A DNA stretch of 64,000 bases from CAWGLW01 sp963823525 (GTDB lineage: Bacteria; Pseudomonadota; Gammaproteobacteria; Steroidobacterales; Steroidobacteraceae), in the NCBI GenBank assembly GCA_963823525.1, contig CAWGLW010000006.1:372001-436000 (forward strand), written 5' to 3'. The notes under the pieces were generated by a model. The model had not been told where the DNA came from. It worked only from the letters and a program-made list of their open reading frames with translations, and searched no databases. How positions within the stretch are numbered: the stretch's first letter is position 1; each line of letters opens with the position of its first letter. This document shows positions 43,032-51,696 of this stretch, piece after piece. A program made the position numbers and the translations under genes.

Positions 43032-43547
43032 ATGACCCCCAGAGACGATTATCTGCTCGACTCGAACCCGCAAGGCATATCAGCTGCCCCGTTCGTCGAT
43101 GTCGTGATCGAGATCCCGCGTGGCAGCTTTCTCAAGCGCGGCTCGACGGGGCGCATCGATTTCATCTCACCGATCCCCTGCCCCGTCAACTACGGATCGG
43201 TTCCCGCGCTGCTGGGCCTCGAGGGCGATCTGCTCGATGCGGTGGTGCTCGGTCCACGCCTGGCGTGTGGCACTCAACTTCGAATCCAGGCCTGGGGAGC
43301 GGTCACGCTGGCTGACCGCGGCCTGACCGATGACAAGTTGATCTGCAGCTCGCAACCCGTCAGCCGCCGGGAAAAACGCGGATTGCTGCTTTTTTTCGAC
43401 TGCTACGCAAAGGGCAAGGCAGTGCTCAACTGGTGGCGCGGTCGGCCGGGACGAAACGCCTGCGACGGCTGGCGCAGCGCGGCGGAGGCGCTCGACCGGG
43501 CCCGACCGCGAGAGGCCTCGTGGCGAGCCTCGCCGATCGAGTTCTAG
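43032..43547 (+). CDS. Divergent inorganic pyrophosphatase-family protein
   Basis: 171 residues aligning by eye with family I soluble pyrophosphatases: VVIEIPRGSFLK, CPVNYGSVP, EGDLLDAVVLG and DRGLTDDKLIC. Relative to E. coli PPase, most metal ligands persist (the second and third Asp of the DGDPxD block, and the DxxxxDxK Asp/Lys). However, the KYE glutamate reads Gly and the first Asp of DGDPxD is Glu. Activity may be altered or the substrate different. The C-terminal 40 residues are Arg/Trp-rich and unlike the family. Monocistronic. Confidence 0.75.
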   Translation: MTPRDDYLLDSNPQGISAAPFVDVVIEIPRGSFLKRGSTGRIDFISPIPCPVNYGSVPALLGLEGDLLDAVVLGPRLACGTQLRIQAWGAVTLADRGLTDDKLICSSQPVSRREKRGLLLFFDCYAKGKAVLNWWRGRPGRNACDGWRSAAEALDRARPREASWRASPIEF

Positions 43548-43918
43548 GCACCGATCGCGAACAACAAAGGCGAGGGCGCATACAGCCGAACCCGGACCTC
43601 CGCTGCCGAGCGCAAAACCGACATTTACCTGCGGGTGCGGAACGCCCGAGGCACGGTGCAGCGTGAGGATCACCAGATAGTCGATCGACGTCCCGGTGCA
43701 GGTCGCAACACTGATGCCAAGAACTGTCAGCAAGAACTGCCCGCCTCGTCCTTGTTTTATGCCGCCAAGTCATCCCGCCACAACGGCGTTTGGCCACTCC
43801 GCCAACCCGAGTCATGCAACTGGCGCTCTTATGTCAACGCAGCACCGAGTGCCGCTCTGTCTGTGATATACAGAAGTCGCCCTCGCTGAAACAAGAACAA
43901 TGACATGGGGAGGCAGGC
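43548..43918 (-). pseudogene. Intergenic 371 bp with a possible decayed CadD-like transporter N-terminus
   Basis: No intact gene. On the minus strand, 43560-43733 encodes LTVLGISVATCTGTSIDYLVILTL-type sequence. A conserved T-x-ID-x-LV-x-LTL pattern and a later GFALGS recall the first two membrane segments of CadD-type cadmium transporters. After that the frame loses similarity and runs antisense through the pyrophosphatase-like gene. The rest of the region (43734-43918) holds only the leader of the small secreted-protein gene. Confidence 0.25.
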
Positions 43919-44197
43919 ATGAAGACAACCACCATCCGGGTTCGGCACGGCCTGATGCTGATGATGCTGTGCACCGCACTGCAGGCGCCGTTGGCCGGCG
44001 CCAGCGCTCTGGATGAATGGGCGGATGCACTGCCGGGCCATGCGTTCGCCGGTGCCGACGCATTGCCACGCAGCGCGAAGAAAAGCACGCGGGAAATCGG
44101 CCTGGTTCAGGACCCGTTCTGGGCCCACTACCCGGGGAACAAGAAACTCTATGCGCTTCAACAGCCGTCGGCACCGGAGCCAGAGGTCGAAGGGTGA
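43919..44197 (+). CDS. Small secreted protein of unknown function
   Basis: 92-residue ORF with an excellent GGGGAGG ribosome-binding site 6 nt before the ATG and a clear signal peptide (MKTTTIRVRHGLMLMMLCTA onward, cleavage near AGASA). The mature region of about 62 residues is rich in Ala, Pro and charged residues, with no Cys and no recognisable domain; DPFWAHYPGNKKLYAL is its most distinctive part. It stands alone, converging with the hydrolase-OsmC gene. Real by start signals and composition; role unknown. Confidence 0.65.
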   Translation: MKTTTIRVRHGLMLMMLCTALQAPLAGASALDEWADALPGHAFAGADALPRSAKKSTREIGLVQDPFWAHYPGNKKLYALQQPSAPEPEVEG

Positions 44198-44241
44198 AAG
44201 CCGCTCATGCCTGAGCCGTACTGCAACCGTGCAGACGACGT

Positions 44242-45478
44242 TTAAGCCAGGCGCTCCTTGATCCTGACCTCTCCGGTCAGCGTACGATTGACCGGGCAGC
44301 GCCTGGCCACTTCGAGCAGGCGTTCTCGCTGTCCGGGTTTGAGGTCACCGCTCAACTCGATCTGCACGTCGATGATCTCCATGCGCCGCTCCCCGCCGTC
44401 GCATTCCTCGCAGTCTTCCTCATGCACACGTTTGTGCGCGAGGCGCATCCTGACGTCATCGAGCGGCCACTGCTTGTGATTGGCATACAACCGAAGCGTC
44501 ATCGAGGTGCAGGCACCCAGCGACATGAGCAGCAAGTCATAGGGATTGGGGCCGAGGTCGGTACCGCCGTAGGCGCGTGGCTCATCCGCCATCAGACGGT
44601 GCTGTTCCGTGAACAGGCCGCGAAGAAAACGCTTGTCGAGCTCCGTGACGACCACCTCTCGTTCGGCAACCGTGGGCCGCTCGCCGTATTGATCGGCTGA
44701 CGGAGCCGCCGCCAGCTCGAGGTAGCGACTCGCCCAGGCGGCCAGCGTCGTCGCGACATACTCTGAATCTTCCGGCCGCGTCAGCAGGTGATCGGCCCGG
44801 TCCAGCGAAAGAAAGCTTTTCGGATGCATCGCCGCCCGGTAGATCCTCGCGGCCTCATCGATGGGTACCACCGTATCGATCGGTGAGTGATAGACCAGCA
44901 AAGCACAATTCAATTTCGCAATGTGATCGGCCGAAGTGTGTTCATCGAGGTCATCGAGCAACTGCTTCCTGACCCGGAATACCCGCGATCCGAGTTGCAC
45001 GCGGGCCTCCCCCGCCCGCTCAATCTCACCCAGTGAATTGCCGAACAGACGGCGCACATGATCCGCGGTGGCCGGCGCGCCAATCGTGGCGACCGCCCTG
45101 ACCGAGGTCAATTGCGACGCAGCCACCAGCACGGCCGCGCCGCCCAGGCTGTGCCCGATCAGCAACTGTGGCGTCTGGTAGTCCTGCTGGAGCTTGCGCG
45201 CCGCAGCCAGCAGGTCCTGCACGTTCGAGGAGAAATTGGTGTTGGAGAAATCGCCTTCGCTGTTGCCGAGGCCGGTAAAGTCGAAATCGAAGCACGGCAA
45301 TGCCGCGCGCCGCGAGCGAGCGGCTGATACGGGTCGCCGCCGCTGCGTCCTTGCCGCAGGTGAAGCAATGCGCAAACAGCGCCGTGCGCGCGACGGGTAC
45401 GTTACCCGGTGGCATTTCCAGCGAACCGGCCAGCAACTGGCCGCGATTATTGGCAAACTCCAGCTTTACACTCGGCAT
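44242..45478 (-). pseudogene. Alpha/beta hydrolase-OsmC fusion protein, interrupted by a frameshift
   Basis: Reads as one two-domain protein split by a single base. From the ATG at 45478 (GGAGG upstream) the frame gives [20 protein letters not shown] through GIAVLRF. It then shifts into the frame that continues [12 protein letters not shown]. Dropping one T in CGATTTCGAC (45284-45286 on the plus strand, AAA) joins them. The hydrolase part has the nucleophile elbow GHSLGG. The C-terminal OsmC part has both peroxide-reactive Cys (SLGACTSM and RRCPVNRTL). The combined length of about 411 residues fits the known bifunctional hydrolase/OsmC family. May be a sequencing error; otherwise the gene is inactivated. 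Confidence 0.85.
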
Positions 45479-45494
45479 CGATCATGCCTCCTGA

Positions 45495-47426
45495 TTACCG
45501 CGCGCCCCGCACGCGCCGCCAGAACCAGGACACCAGCAACGCGAACGCGGCCGCACCGAGCAGCCAGCTGCCGATCTCCCCGGCCCAGTCGTGACCGATA
45601 CCGGCAGGCTTGCGACCGAGCACGAATGCCGCACCGGCCAGCCCTACACCCAGCAGGCCCTCGCCCCCGACAAAACCCGAGCCGAGCAATACCCCGCGGT
45701 CCTTGCGCGCCTCGGCTTCCTCTGCGCTGACGCTGCGCGCAGACAACCAGCGCAGCACGCCGCCCAGGAAGACCGGCGTCATCGTGGCCAGCGGCAGGTA
45801 GACCCCGACCGCAAAGGGCAACGACGGAATCTTAAGGAATTCCGCGAGCAAGGCGATACCGGCTCCGATCGCGACCAGGCCCCAGGGGAGCGACTGGTCG
45901 ATGACGCCATCGATGACCAGTTTCATCAGCGTGGCCTGCGGGGCTGGCAATTCTTTGCCGCCAAAGCCGAAGGTCTCTGCGAGCAGCATCACGGCCAGGC
46001 AGACAAACGTCGCAGAGGTCAGCACGCCGATCAACTGGGCACTTTGCTGAAACCGCGGCGTGGCACCGAGCAGGTAGCCTGTCTTGAGGTCCTGAGACGT
46101 ATCGCCCGAGATCGATGCGGCGATCGCGACGATGCAGCCCACCATCAGCGCCGCCGCCTTGCCGGTCGCGTCCGTCCAGCCGAGCAGCAGGAAGACGGTC
46201 GAAGTACCCAGCAGCGCAGCGATCGTCATGCCCGAGGTGGGATTGCTGGTCACACCGACCAGTCCGACGATGCGGGCCGCCACGGTGACAAAGAAGAATG
46301 CAAAAACCAGCACGCACAGCGCCGCGACGAGCTGTCGCGGGACGCCGTCGATCACGCTGAAAACCTGCGGTACCAGCGCCATGACCGAGGCCACCAGCAG
46401 CGCGCCGGTCCCGAGCACCCACAGCGGCAGATCCTGGTGCGTGCGCGGCACATGGTCGCGCGCCGCTGCTGAGCCGCCAAATTCCCGGGCACTGGCCCGG
46501 AAACTCTCGATCATTACCGGCACCGAGCGGATCAATGTGACGATGCCCGCGGTCGCCACCGCGCCCGCGCCGATATAACGGACATAGCGGTTCCACAGGT
46601 CGCCGGCCGACATCTGCGAGATCGTCCTGACGGTTTCCGGAAACAGCGGATCGCTAAAGCCTTCACCCCACCAGGCGATAACCGGAATGATCACCAGCGA
46701 TGACAACAGTCCTCCTCCAACCATCACCGTCGCGATCCGCGGCCCGAGGATGAAACCGACGCCAAACAGGGCCGCGGAAAGATCCATGTTGAGCTGCGCC
46801 TTTTTCAGTATCGGCAGGTCAAGTGTGAGGTGATCGGGAATGACCCGCAGCCACGAGGTGAGCGCCTTGAAAACGGCGCCAACACCCAGGCCGAAAAAAA
46901 CGTGGCTGGCCTGCACACCGCCGCCCTGGCTGGCCTTGAGAACCTCGGCGCAGGCAGTGCCTTCCGGGTAAGGCAGATTGCCGTGCTCGCGAACGATCAG
47001 GTACTCGCGCAGCGGCACCATGAACAGGATGCCGAGCAGTCCGCCGCACAGCGCGAGCAGCGTCATCTGCAGCAGTTCCGGCGACATGCCCCACATGAAG
47101 AGGGCGGGCAGAGTGAAAATCACGCCCGAAGCGAGCGAACTGGACGCCGAGCCGGTCGTCTGCGCCAGGTTGGCCTCGAGAATCGTGCCGTCGTACCCGA
47201 ATCGTCCGAGCAGACGGAACACCGCCACGGTCATCACCGCGACCGGGATGGACGTACTCACGGTCAGTCCGGCCCGCAGCCCGAGGTAGGCATTCGCTGC
47301 CCCGAATACGATTCCGAACACGATCCCCAGGCCAACGGCCTTGAAGGTGAACTCGCGCATGACCTGCCCGGCGGAAACGTAGGGTCGGGGCGCGGCGGCT
47401 TGATCAGTCACGGGCGGATTCTCCAC
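45495..47426 (-). CDS. OPT-family oligopeptide/metal-chelate transporter
   Basis: Integral membrane protein of 643 residues with about 14-16 hydrophobic segments. Family marks are REFTFKAVGLGIVFGIVFGAANAYLGLRAG (in pieces), LPYPEGTACAEVLKA and GDTSQDLKTGYLLGATP, typical of bacterial OPT proteins. These transport small peptides or metal-chelate compounds by proton symport; the substrate cannot be told from sequence. It is 16 bp upstream of the hydrolase-OsmC gene on the same strand, so the two may be co-transcribed. Confidence 0.92.
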   Translation of the reverse strand: MENPPVTDQAAAPRPYVSAGQVMREFTFKAVGLGIVFGIVFGAANAYLGLRAGLTVSTSIPVAVMTVAVFRLLGRFGYDGTILEANLAQTTGSASSSLASGVIFTLPALFMWGMSPELLQMTLLALCGGLLGILFMVPLREYLIVREHGNLPYPEGTACAEVLKASQGGGVQASHVFFGLGVGAVFKALTSWLRVIPDHLTLDLPILKKAQLNMDLSAALFGVGFILGPRIATVMVGGGLLSSLVIIPVIAWWGEGFSDPLFPETVRTISQMSAGDLWNRYVRYIGAGAVATAGIVTLIRSVPVMIESFRASAREFGGSAAARDHVPRTHQDLPLWVLGTGALLVASVMALVPQVFSVIDGVPRQLVAALCVLVFAFFFVTVAARIVGLVGVTSNPTSGMTIAALLGTSTVFLLLGWTDATGKAAALMVGCIVAIAASISGDTSQDLKTGYLLGATPRFQQSAQLIGVLTSATFVCLAVMLLAETFGFGGKELPAPQATLMKLVIDGVIDQSLPWGLVAIGAGIALLAEFLKIPSLPFAVGVYLPLATMTPVFLGGVLRWLSARSVSAEEAEARKDRGVLLGSGFVGGEGLLGVGLAGAAFVLGRKPAGIGHDWAGEIGSWLLGAAAFALLVSWFWRRVRGAR

Positions 47427-47526
47427 GGGGCACGGCTGCCTGATGCGGTGGCGGGCGGGCCACTCCGTGCGTTGACTCTAGCCCGAGCCCCCGCGCGCGC
47501 ACAACCGGCGTGGCTGCGCGAGCGCC

Positions 47527-47556
47527 GTTCGAATCCAATACACTTTGTGTTCGAAC
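47527..47556. repeat. Inverted repeat upstream of the epimerase gene
   Basis: GTTCGAA (47527-47533) and TTCGAAC (47550-47556) form a 7-bp inverted repeat separated by 16 bp, in the divergent region between the OPT transporter and the epimerase. Possible operator; no regulator is assigned. Confidence 0.3.
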
Positions 47557-47616
47557 TCACTCACTGAAGCACGTCATCTTCGAGTCACGAGGAACTATGC
47601 AGTCAGGTAACCCGTC

Positions 47617-48480
47617 ATGAAAATCGCAATGACCGGCGCAACCGGGTTCATTGGCCAGCACCTCGTTCGCGCGCTGACGGAGCGCGGCGATGAGGTCATC
47701 GCCCTCGGGCGCCGCGAAATCGGCGCGAGCCCCGAGCGCCTGGCGAGCCTGATGCAGGCGTGCGAGGCCGTCATCAACCTGGCCGGCGCGCCGATCAACC
47801 GTCGCTGGACGGACACCTACAAGAAGGAACTGCTCTCGAGCCGGCTCGATACGACGCGCGCGCTGGTCGCCGCGATGGCGCGCCTCGAGCAACCCCCGGC
47901 GACGATGCTCTCCGCATCAGGGGTCGGCGCCTTTGATGCCCGCCGGCGCTACACGGAAGCCGACCCGCCGAATGCGACGGACTTTCTTGGCCGGTTGTCT
48001 CAGCAATGGGAGGCGGCCGCTCGCGAGGCCGGGTCGCTGGGCGTGCGCGTGGTCATCCTGCGTTTCGCGGTCGTGCTCGGTCACGACGGTGGCATGATGA
48101 AGCAGGTCCTCACGCCGTTCCGGCTTGGCCTGGGCGGCCCGATCGGCAACGGCCGCCAGCACTTCTCGTGGATTCACATCGACGATCTCGTTGCTGCGCA
48201 CCTGCACGCACTTGAGCACCCGCAGATGTCCGGCGTGTACCACCTGAGCGCGCCACACCCGGTGACAAACAAGGAATTCACTCGCGCACTCGGCAAGGCC
48301 GTGCATCGGCCAGCACTGCTTCCCGTGCCGACACCCATGCTCAAGCTGGTCTTTGGCGAGGGCGCCGACGTGATGACCTCCGGGCCGAACGTGGTCTCCG
48401 CACGCCTGCCGGAGAGTGGTTTCGCATTCAGGTACCCCGACATCGAGAGGGCCCTGGCCGCAATCGTCGCAAGGGCGTGA
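47617..48480 (+). CDS. TIGR01777-family NAD(P)-dependent epimerase-like protein (YfcH-like)
   Basis: Extended-SDR fold protein of 287 residues. N-terminal MKIAMTGATGFIGQHLVRAL is the nucleotide-binding site. VINLAGAPINRRWT, FSWIHIDDLVAAHLHAL and GVYHLSAPHPVTNKEF are the defining blocks of the TIGR01777 family, whose physiological role is poorly defined. A 7-codon mini-ORF (47597-47620, MQSGNPS) with its own GAGGA site ends by overlapping this ATG (ATGA), which may couple translation. Confidence 0.9.
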   Translation: MKIAMTGATGFIGQHLVRALTERGDEVIALGRREIGASPERLASLMQACEAVINLAGAPINRRWTDTYKKELLSSRLDTTRALVAAMARLEQPPATMLSASGVGAFDARRRYTEADPPNATDFLGRLSQQWEAAAREAGSLGVRVVILRFAVVLGHDGGMMKQVLTPFRLGLGGPIGNGRQHFSWIHIDDLVAAHLHALEHPQMSGVYHLSAPHPVTNKEFTRALGKAVHRPALLPVPTPMLKLVFGEGADVMTSGPNVVSARLPESGFAFRYPDIERALAAIVARA

Positions 48481-48581
48481 GGTGATCGCTCCGAAGGCGG
48501 CTCGAGTTTGCGCCGCGCCGGAAGCACGGCCCCGGCACGCGACCGGGGTCAGTGGTATCGAAGGTGAGTGGGGCCTCCTGG

Positions 48582-50147
48582 TTATTCAGCTGGTGTCAGT
48601 AACAGCGGGTAATCCAGGTTGGTTGCATCGAATCCAACACAGACAATCTGGCCACTGTCGTTGATCGCGAGCGCGTCGACAATCACCCATCCGGGGGTCG
48701 GGCCGACCATCGCGTTCAGGTCCCGTATCCCGTTAACTTTATCCCAGAGAAAGCCACGTGCGTCGCTGTACCCGACCACCTGGCCGTGATTGTTGATTGC
48801 CGATGGTTCACTGCCCTGGCCGGCCAGGGCCCCGAGAGGCGCCATGACGCCGCGCTCGTAGATGAATCCTGTCAGGCCCGCGTTGGCCGTCGAGGAGATG
48901 CCAACAACCTGCCCGATGTCGTTGATGTCCGATGCGAAGGCCTGGCTGCCCCCCAGCGTACCAATGTCTTCCATCGCGCCGTTGCTGTAGAGGAATGCAT
49001 GCTCCTCCGTAATCGCGGTCCAGGAGTCGCCGACGATCTGTCCGAGGCTGTTGATCGCCCAGGCCCGACTGACCTCGCCGCCGAGGGTGCCGAGGTCCTC
49101 CATCACGCCATTGGCGTAGCGGAACGCACGTTCCGCGCCCTGGGCGTTATCGGATGTTCCGACGATGACGCCGGCCGTGTTGATCGACGTGGCCTCGCTG
49201 TAGATGCCACCCAGCGTGCCGAGGTCCTGCATGAAGCCGTTCTCGAACACGAATGCCCTGACGCGACCGTCTATCAGTTCGGACCAGCCAACCACCTGGC
49301 CGGCATCGTTCAGATCACCGGCCGAGCTGTTTCGGCCACCGAGCGTGCCCAGGTCAATGAGCGCACGGCCGGCGTAAACGAACGCATGCATCGTGCCGGC
49401 CGCATCGACCTGGCCCATGCCTGCCACGTCACCAGGGCCGTTGATTGCCTTCGGTACCGTCTGCCTGTTCGGCAATGACGGCAACTCGGTGATTTCAAAT
49501 CGAGTGACCGAGGTCACTGGCCGGGCGGTGATCGTTCTCGTCGTCATGCCGGTGGCGCCCGCGTCATCGGTCACGGTCAACTCGATGAGGTATGTTCCGG
49601 CCGTATCGTAGCGGTGCTCCACGACCTCGCCTGTCGCGGCATTTCCGTCGGCAAAATCCCAGTCGTACTGCACAATAATGCCGTCCGGATCGGTCGATGC
49701 CGACGCATCAAGGCGAACCGCGAGCGGAACAAGGCCAGCGTCCGGCGTGGCCGTGAAGGACGCGACCGGCGCCTGTTGACCGACTTGTATCAAGCGCGAA
49801 GCGGAGTTCGAGGCCCCGTCGTCGTCCCGGACCGTCAAGGTAGCCGTAAACGAACCGGCCACCTGGTACGTGTGGCTGACCTGCGCCCCCGCTTCCCCGG
49901 GCGACCCGTCCCCAAAGCTCCAGGCGTAGCTGACGATCAGGCCGTCGGGATCGGTGGACGCCGAGGCATCGAACGCGACCCGAAGCGGCGGGTCTCCCAT
50001 GGCCGGATCCGCCGTAAACGCCGCGGCAGGCGGCCGGTTGTCAGAGAACCCTCCGCCTCCGCCACCGCCGCTACAGCCGGCTTGCGTCACGGCCAGGGAA
50101 AGCACACCGATTAATGCCAGCCGCCAGATCAAGCGTTTCGCCTTCAT
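48582..50147 (-). CDS. Lipoprotein with two PKD domains and HAF repeats
   Basis: 521-residue predicted lipoprotein (lipobox AGC at Cys25, followed by a seven-Gly tether). Two PKD domains lie at about 40-123 and 127-208 (FDASASTDPDG, YAWSFGDG and YDWDFADGN patterns). Residues about 220-515 carry HAF-type repeats, each with DLGTLGG followed by INxxGQVVG; at least five copies are visible. These are extracellular surface or adhesion-type architectures. No catalytic residues were noted. It is divergent from the pigment cluster across 263 bp. Confidence 0.85.
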   Translation of the reverse strand: MKAKRLIWRLALIGVLSLAVTQAGCSGGGGGGGFSDNRPPAAAFTADPAMGDPPLRVAFDASASTDPDGLIVSYAWSFGDGSPGEAGAQVSHTYQVAGSFTATLTVRDDDGASNSASRLIQVGQQAPVASFTATPDAGLVPLAVRLDASASTDPDGIIVQYDWDFADGNAATGEVVEHRYDTAGTYLIELTVTDDAGATGMTTRTITARPVTSVTRFEITELPSLPNRQTVPKAINGPGDVAGMGQVDAAGTMHAFVYAGRALIDLGTLGGRNSSAGDLNDAGQVVGWSELIDGRVRAFVFENGFMQDLGTLGGIYSEATSINTAGVIVGTSDNAQGAERAFRYANGVMEDLGTLGGEVSRAWAINSLGQIVGDSWTAITEEHAFLYSNGAMEDIGTLGGSQAFASDINDIGQVVGISSTANAGLTGFIYERGVMAPLGALAGQGSEPSAINNHGQVVGYSDARGFLWDKVNGIRDLNAMVGPTPGWVIVDALAINDSGQIVCVGFDATNLDYPLLLTPAE

Positions 50148-50410
50148 GGCTATACCTCCAGTCCCGGCCCGCGCGGCAGCGGTGCCCCCCCGTTCGATCG
50201 AACCGTACGGGCTGCAGGATGCCTTACAACTTCATCCTAGGCGCTGAATACGGCCGCGCGCATCAGGACTAATCGCAGGCAGTGTCACACGCGCCTGCCA
50301 GCTGACGTGCTCGAGCGCTCTCGCACTCACCTGTGCCTTCAGAAGATCGAATTGCCGGGTACCGTTGAAAGCGTCATCCTCTGCACGACCAATCAACGGC
50401 CTGGGCGAAC
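50148..50410. other. Divergent intergenic region between the PKD/HAF lipoprotein and the aryl-polyene operon
   Basis: 263 bp expected to hold promoters for both directions. No gene, repeat or convincing -35/-10 pair was seen by eye. The first aryl-polyene gene may start later than 50411, because an A/T-rich TTTATA element lies inside its first codons. Confidence 0.4.
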
Positions 50411-50737
50411 GTGACAGCAGATCGGCACTCGCGACATTCGGTTTCCTTTATAGTCCCGCCTGCGCACCCGGCTTTGCCGGGGCATTTTCCAGGCAATCCC
50501 ATTGTTCCGGGTGTGCTGATTCTGGGGCAAGTCATTGATACAGCGGAGAACTGGCTGGGTCCGGCAATAAAGCTGCGACGATTGCCGCAGGTCAAATTCA
50601 TATCGCCCCTGGCTCCGGGTGATCAGGCGCGGATCGACCTGAGGGTCGTCGGTGCAAGCCTCGAATTCTCAGTATTCTGCGGAGACAGACCGATCGCGAG
50701 AGGGACAATGCAATTAACGCAGAGCGACATTGGATGA
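50411..50737 (+). CDS. Hot-dog beta-hydroxyacyl-ACP dehydratase-like protein (ApeI-like)
   Basis: 108-residue hot-dog protein with PAHPALPGHFPGNPIVPGVLIL, the HFPxxPVxPG active-site block of FabA/FabZ/ApeI dehydratases including the catalytic His. The equivalent aryl-polyene enzyme dehydrates beta-hydroxyacyl-ACP intermediates of the polyene chain. The GTG at 50411 lacks a clear ribosome-binding site, so the true start is uncertain. Its stop overlaps the next start by 4 nt (ATGA), opening a tightly coupled five-gene operon. Confidence 0.8.
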   Translation: MTADRHSRHSVSFIVPPAHPALPGHFPGNPIVPGVLILGQVIDTAENWLGPAIKLRRLPQVKFISPLAPGDQARIDLRVVGASLEFSVFCGDRPIARGTMQLTQSDIG

Positions 50738-51696
50738 GCCAGGCCTGGCTGGAGCGGCCTGAGGGCGGAAGTTCCTTTGCATTGAAGTTCGTCTCGGCAC
50801 TGGCGCTAAGCGTCGGCAGACCGCTGACCCGACTGCTCCTCTACCCGATTGTGTTCTACTTCCTGCTACGCCGCGGCCCGGAACGGCGCGCGTCGCGCGC
50901 CTACCTGGCAAGAGTCCTGCGGCGAGAGGCGAGCTTGGCCGACGTCGCACGACACTTCCACGCGTTTTCCGCCGTTACGCTGGACCGCGTCTTTCTGCTC
51001 ACCGGAAACCTTGCCGGTTTCGACATCAGCACGCACGGGCTGAACGCGCTGCATCGTGCGATGGACGGCGGGCGCGGTGTGCTCCTGGTCGGCGCACATT
51101 TCGGCAGCTTCGAAGCTTTGCGCGTATTGGGACTACAGCGCCCGGATGCCACGATTCGAGTCGTATTGGACGAAGGTCACAGCCCGATGCTGTCACGAAT
51201 CCTGACAAACCTGAACCCGACCATTGCGCGCAGTATCATCAGTCCACGTAAGAGCGGAATGACCGTGGCGCTGGAGATCGGCGATGCGCTGCGGCAGGGG
51301 GCCCTCGTCACGATGCTCGCGGACCGCGCTCGTCCCGGCAACCCAACGGTCAGTGTCAGTTTTCTCGGCGCGCGGGCTGACTTTCCCACAGCGCCGTGGC
51401 AGATTGCCTCGGCCCTGCGGGTACCCGTCGTTCTTTGTCTCGGCATTTACCGCGGCGCCAACAAATATGAACTGCATTTCGAGGTATTGTCCGAACAATT
51501 GCACTTCATCCGGCGAGAGCGAAAACAGCAACTGGCCTCCATTGTCCAGCTGTTTGCGGACCGGCTCGAGCATTACGCGAGACTCGCCCCCAGCAACTGG
51601 TTTAATTTCTATGACTTCTGGCAGCCCAACAATCCCGTTGATCGCGGCCCTGATGCTGTGGAACGCAGCATCACAAGCGAACGAACTCAACGTTGA
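50734..51696 (+). CDS. LpxL-like lysophospholipid acyltransferase (aryl-polyene cluster)
   Basis: Inner-membrane-associated acyltransferase of 320 residues. The catalytic HX4E motif is in GAHFGSFEALRVL, preceded by an N-terminal hydrophobic segment, and MLADRARPG and FLGARADFPTAPW are further family blocks. In aryl-polyene and xanthomonadin clusters such enzymes attach the polyene or a fatty acid to the lipid carrier that anchors the pigment in the outer membrane. Start overlaps the dehydratase stop (ATGA). The 3' end overlaps the next gene by 86 nt. Confidence 0.85.
   Translation: MSQAWLERPEGGSSFALKFVSALALSVGRPLTRLLLYPIVFYFLLRRGPERRASRAYLARVLRREASLADVARHFHAFSAVTLDRVFLLTGNLAGFDISTHGLNALHRAMDGGRGVLLVGAHFGSFEALRVLGLQRPDATIRVVLDEGHSPMLSRILTNLNPTIARSIISPRKSGMTVALEIGDALRQGALVTMLADRARPGNPTVSVSFLGARADFPTAPWQIASALRVPVVLCLGIYRGANKYELHFEVLSEQLHFIRRERKQQLASIVQLFADRLEHYARLAPSNWFNFYDFWQPNNPVDRGPDAVERSITSERTQR

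Noticed and set aside
43167..43559. Antisense continuation of the CadD-like reading frame through the pyrophosphatase-like gene
   Set aside because: No transporter-like segments remain there; the opposite strand encodes a supported protein.
51284..51610. Upstream in-frame extension of the LolA-like gene
   Set aside because: It lies wholly inside the acyltransferase gene, has no homology, and would bury the signal peptide that starts at 51611.
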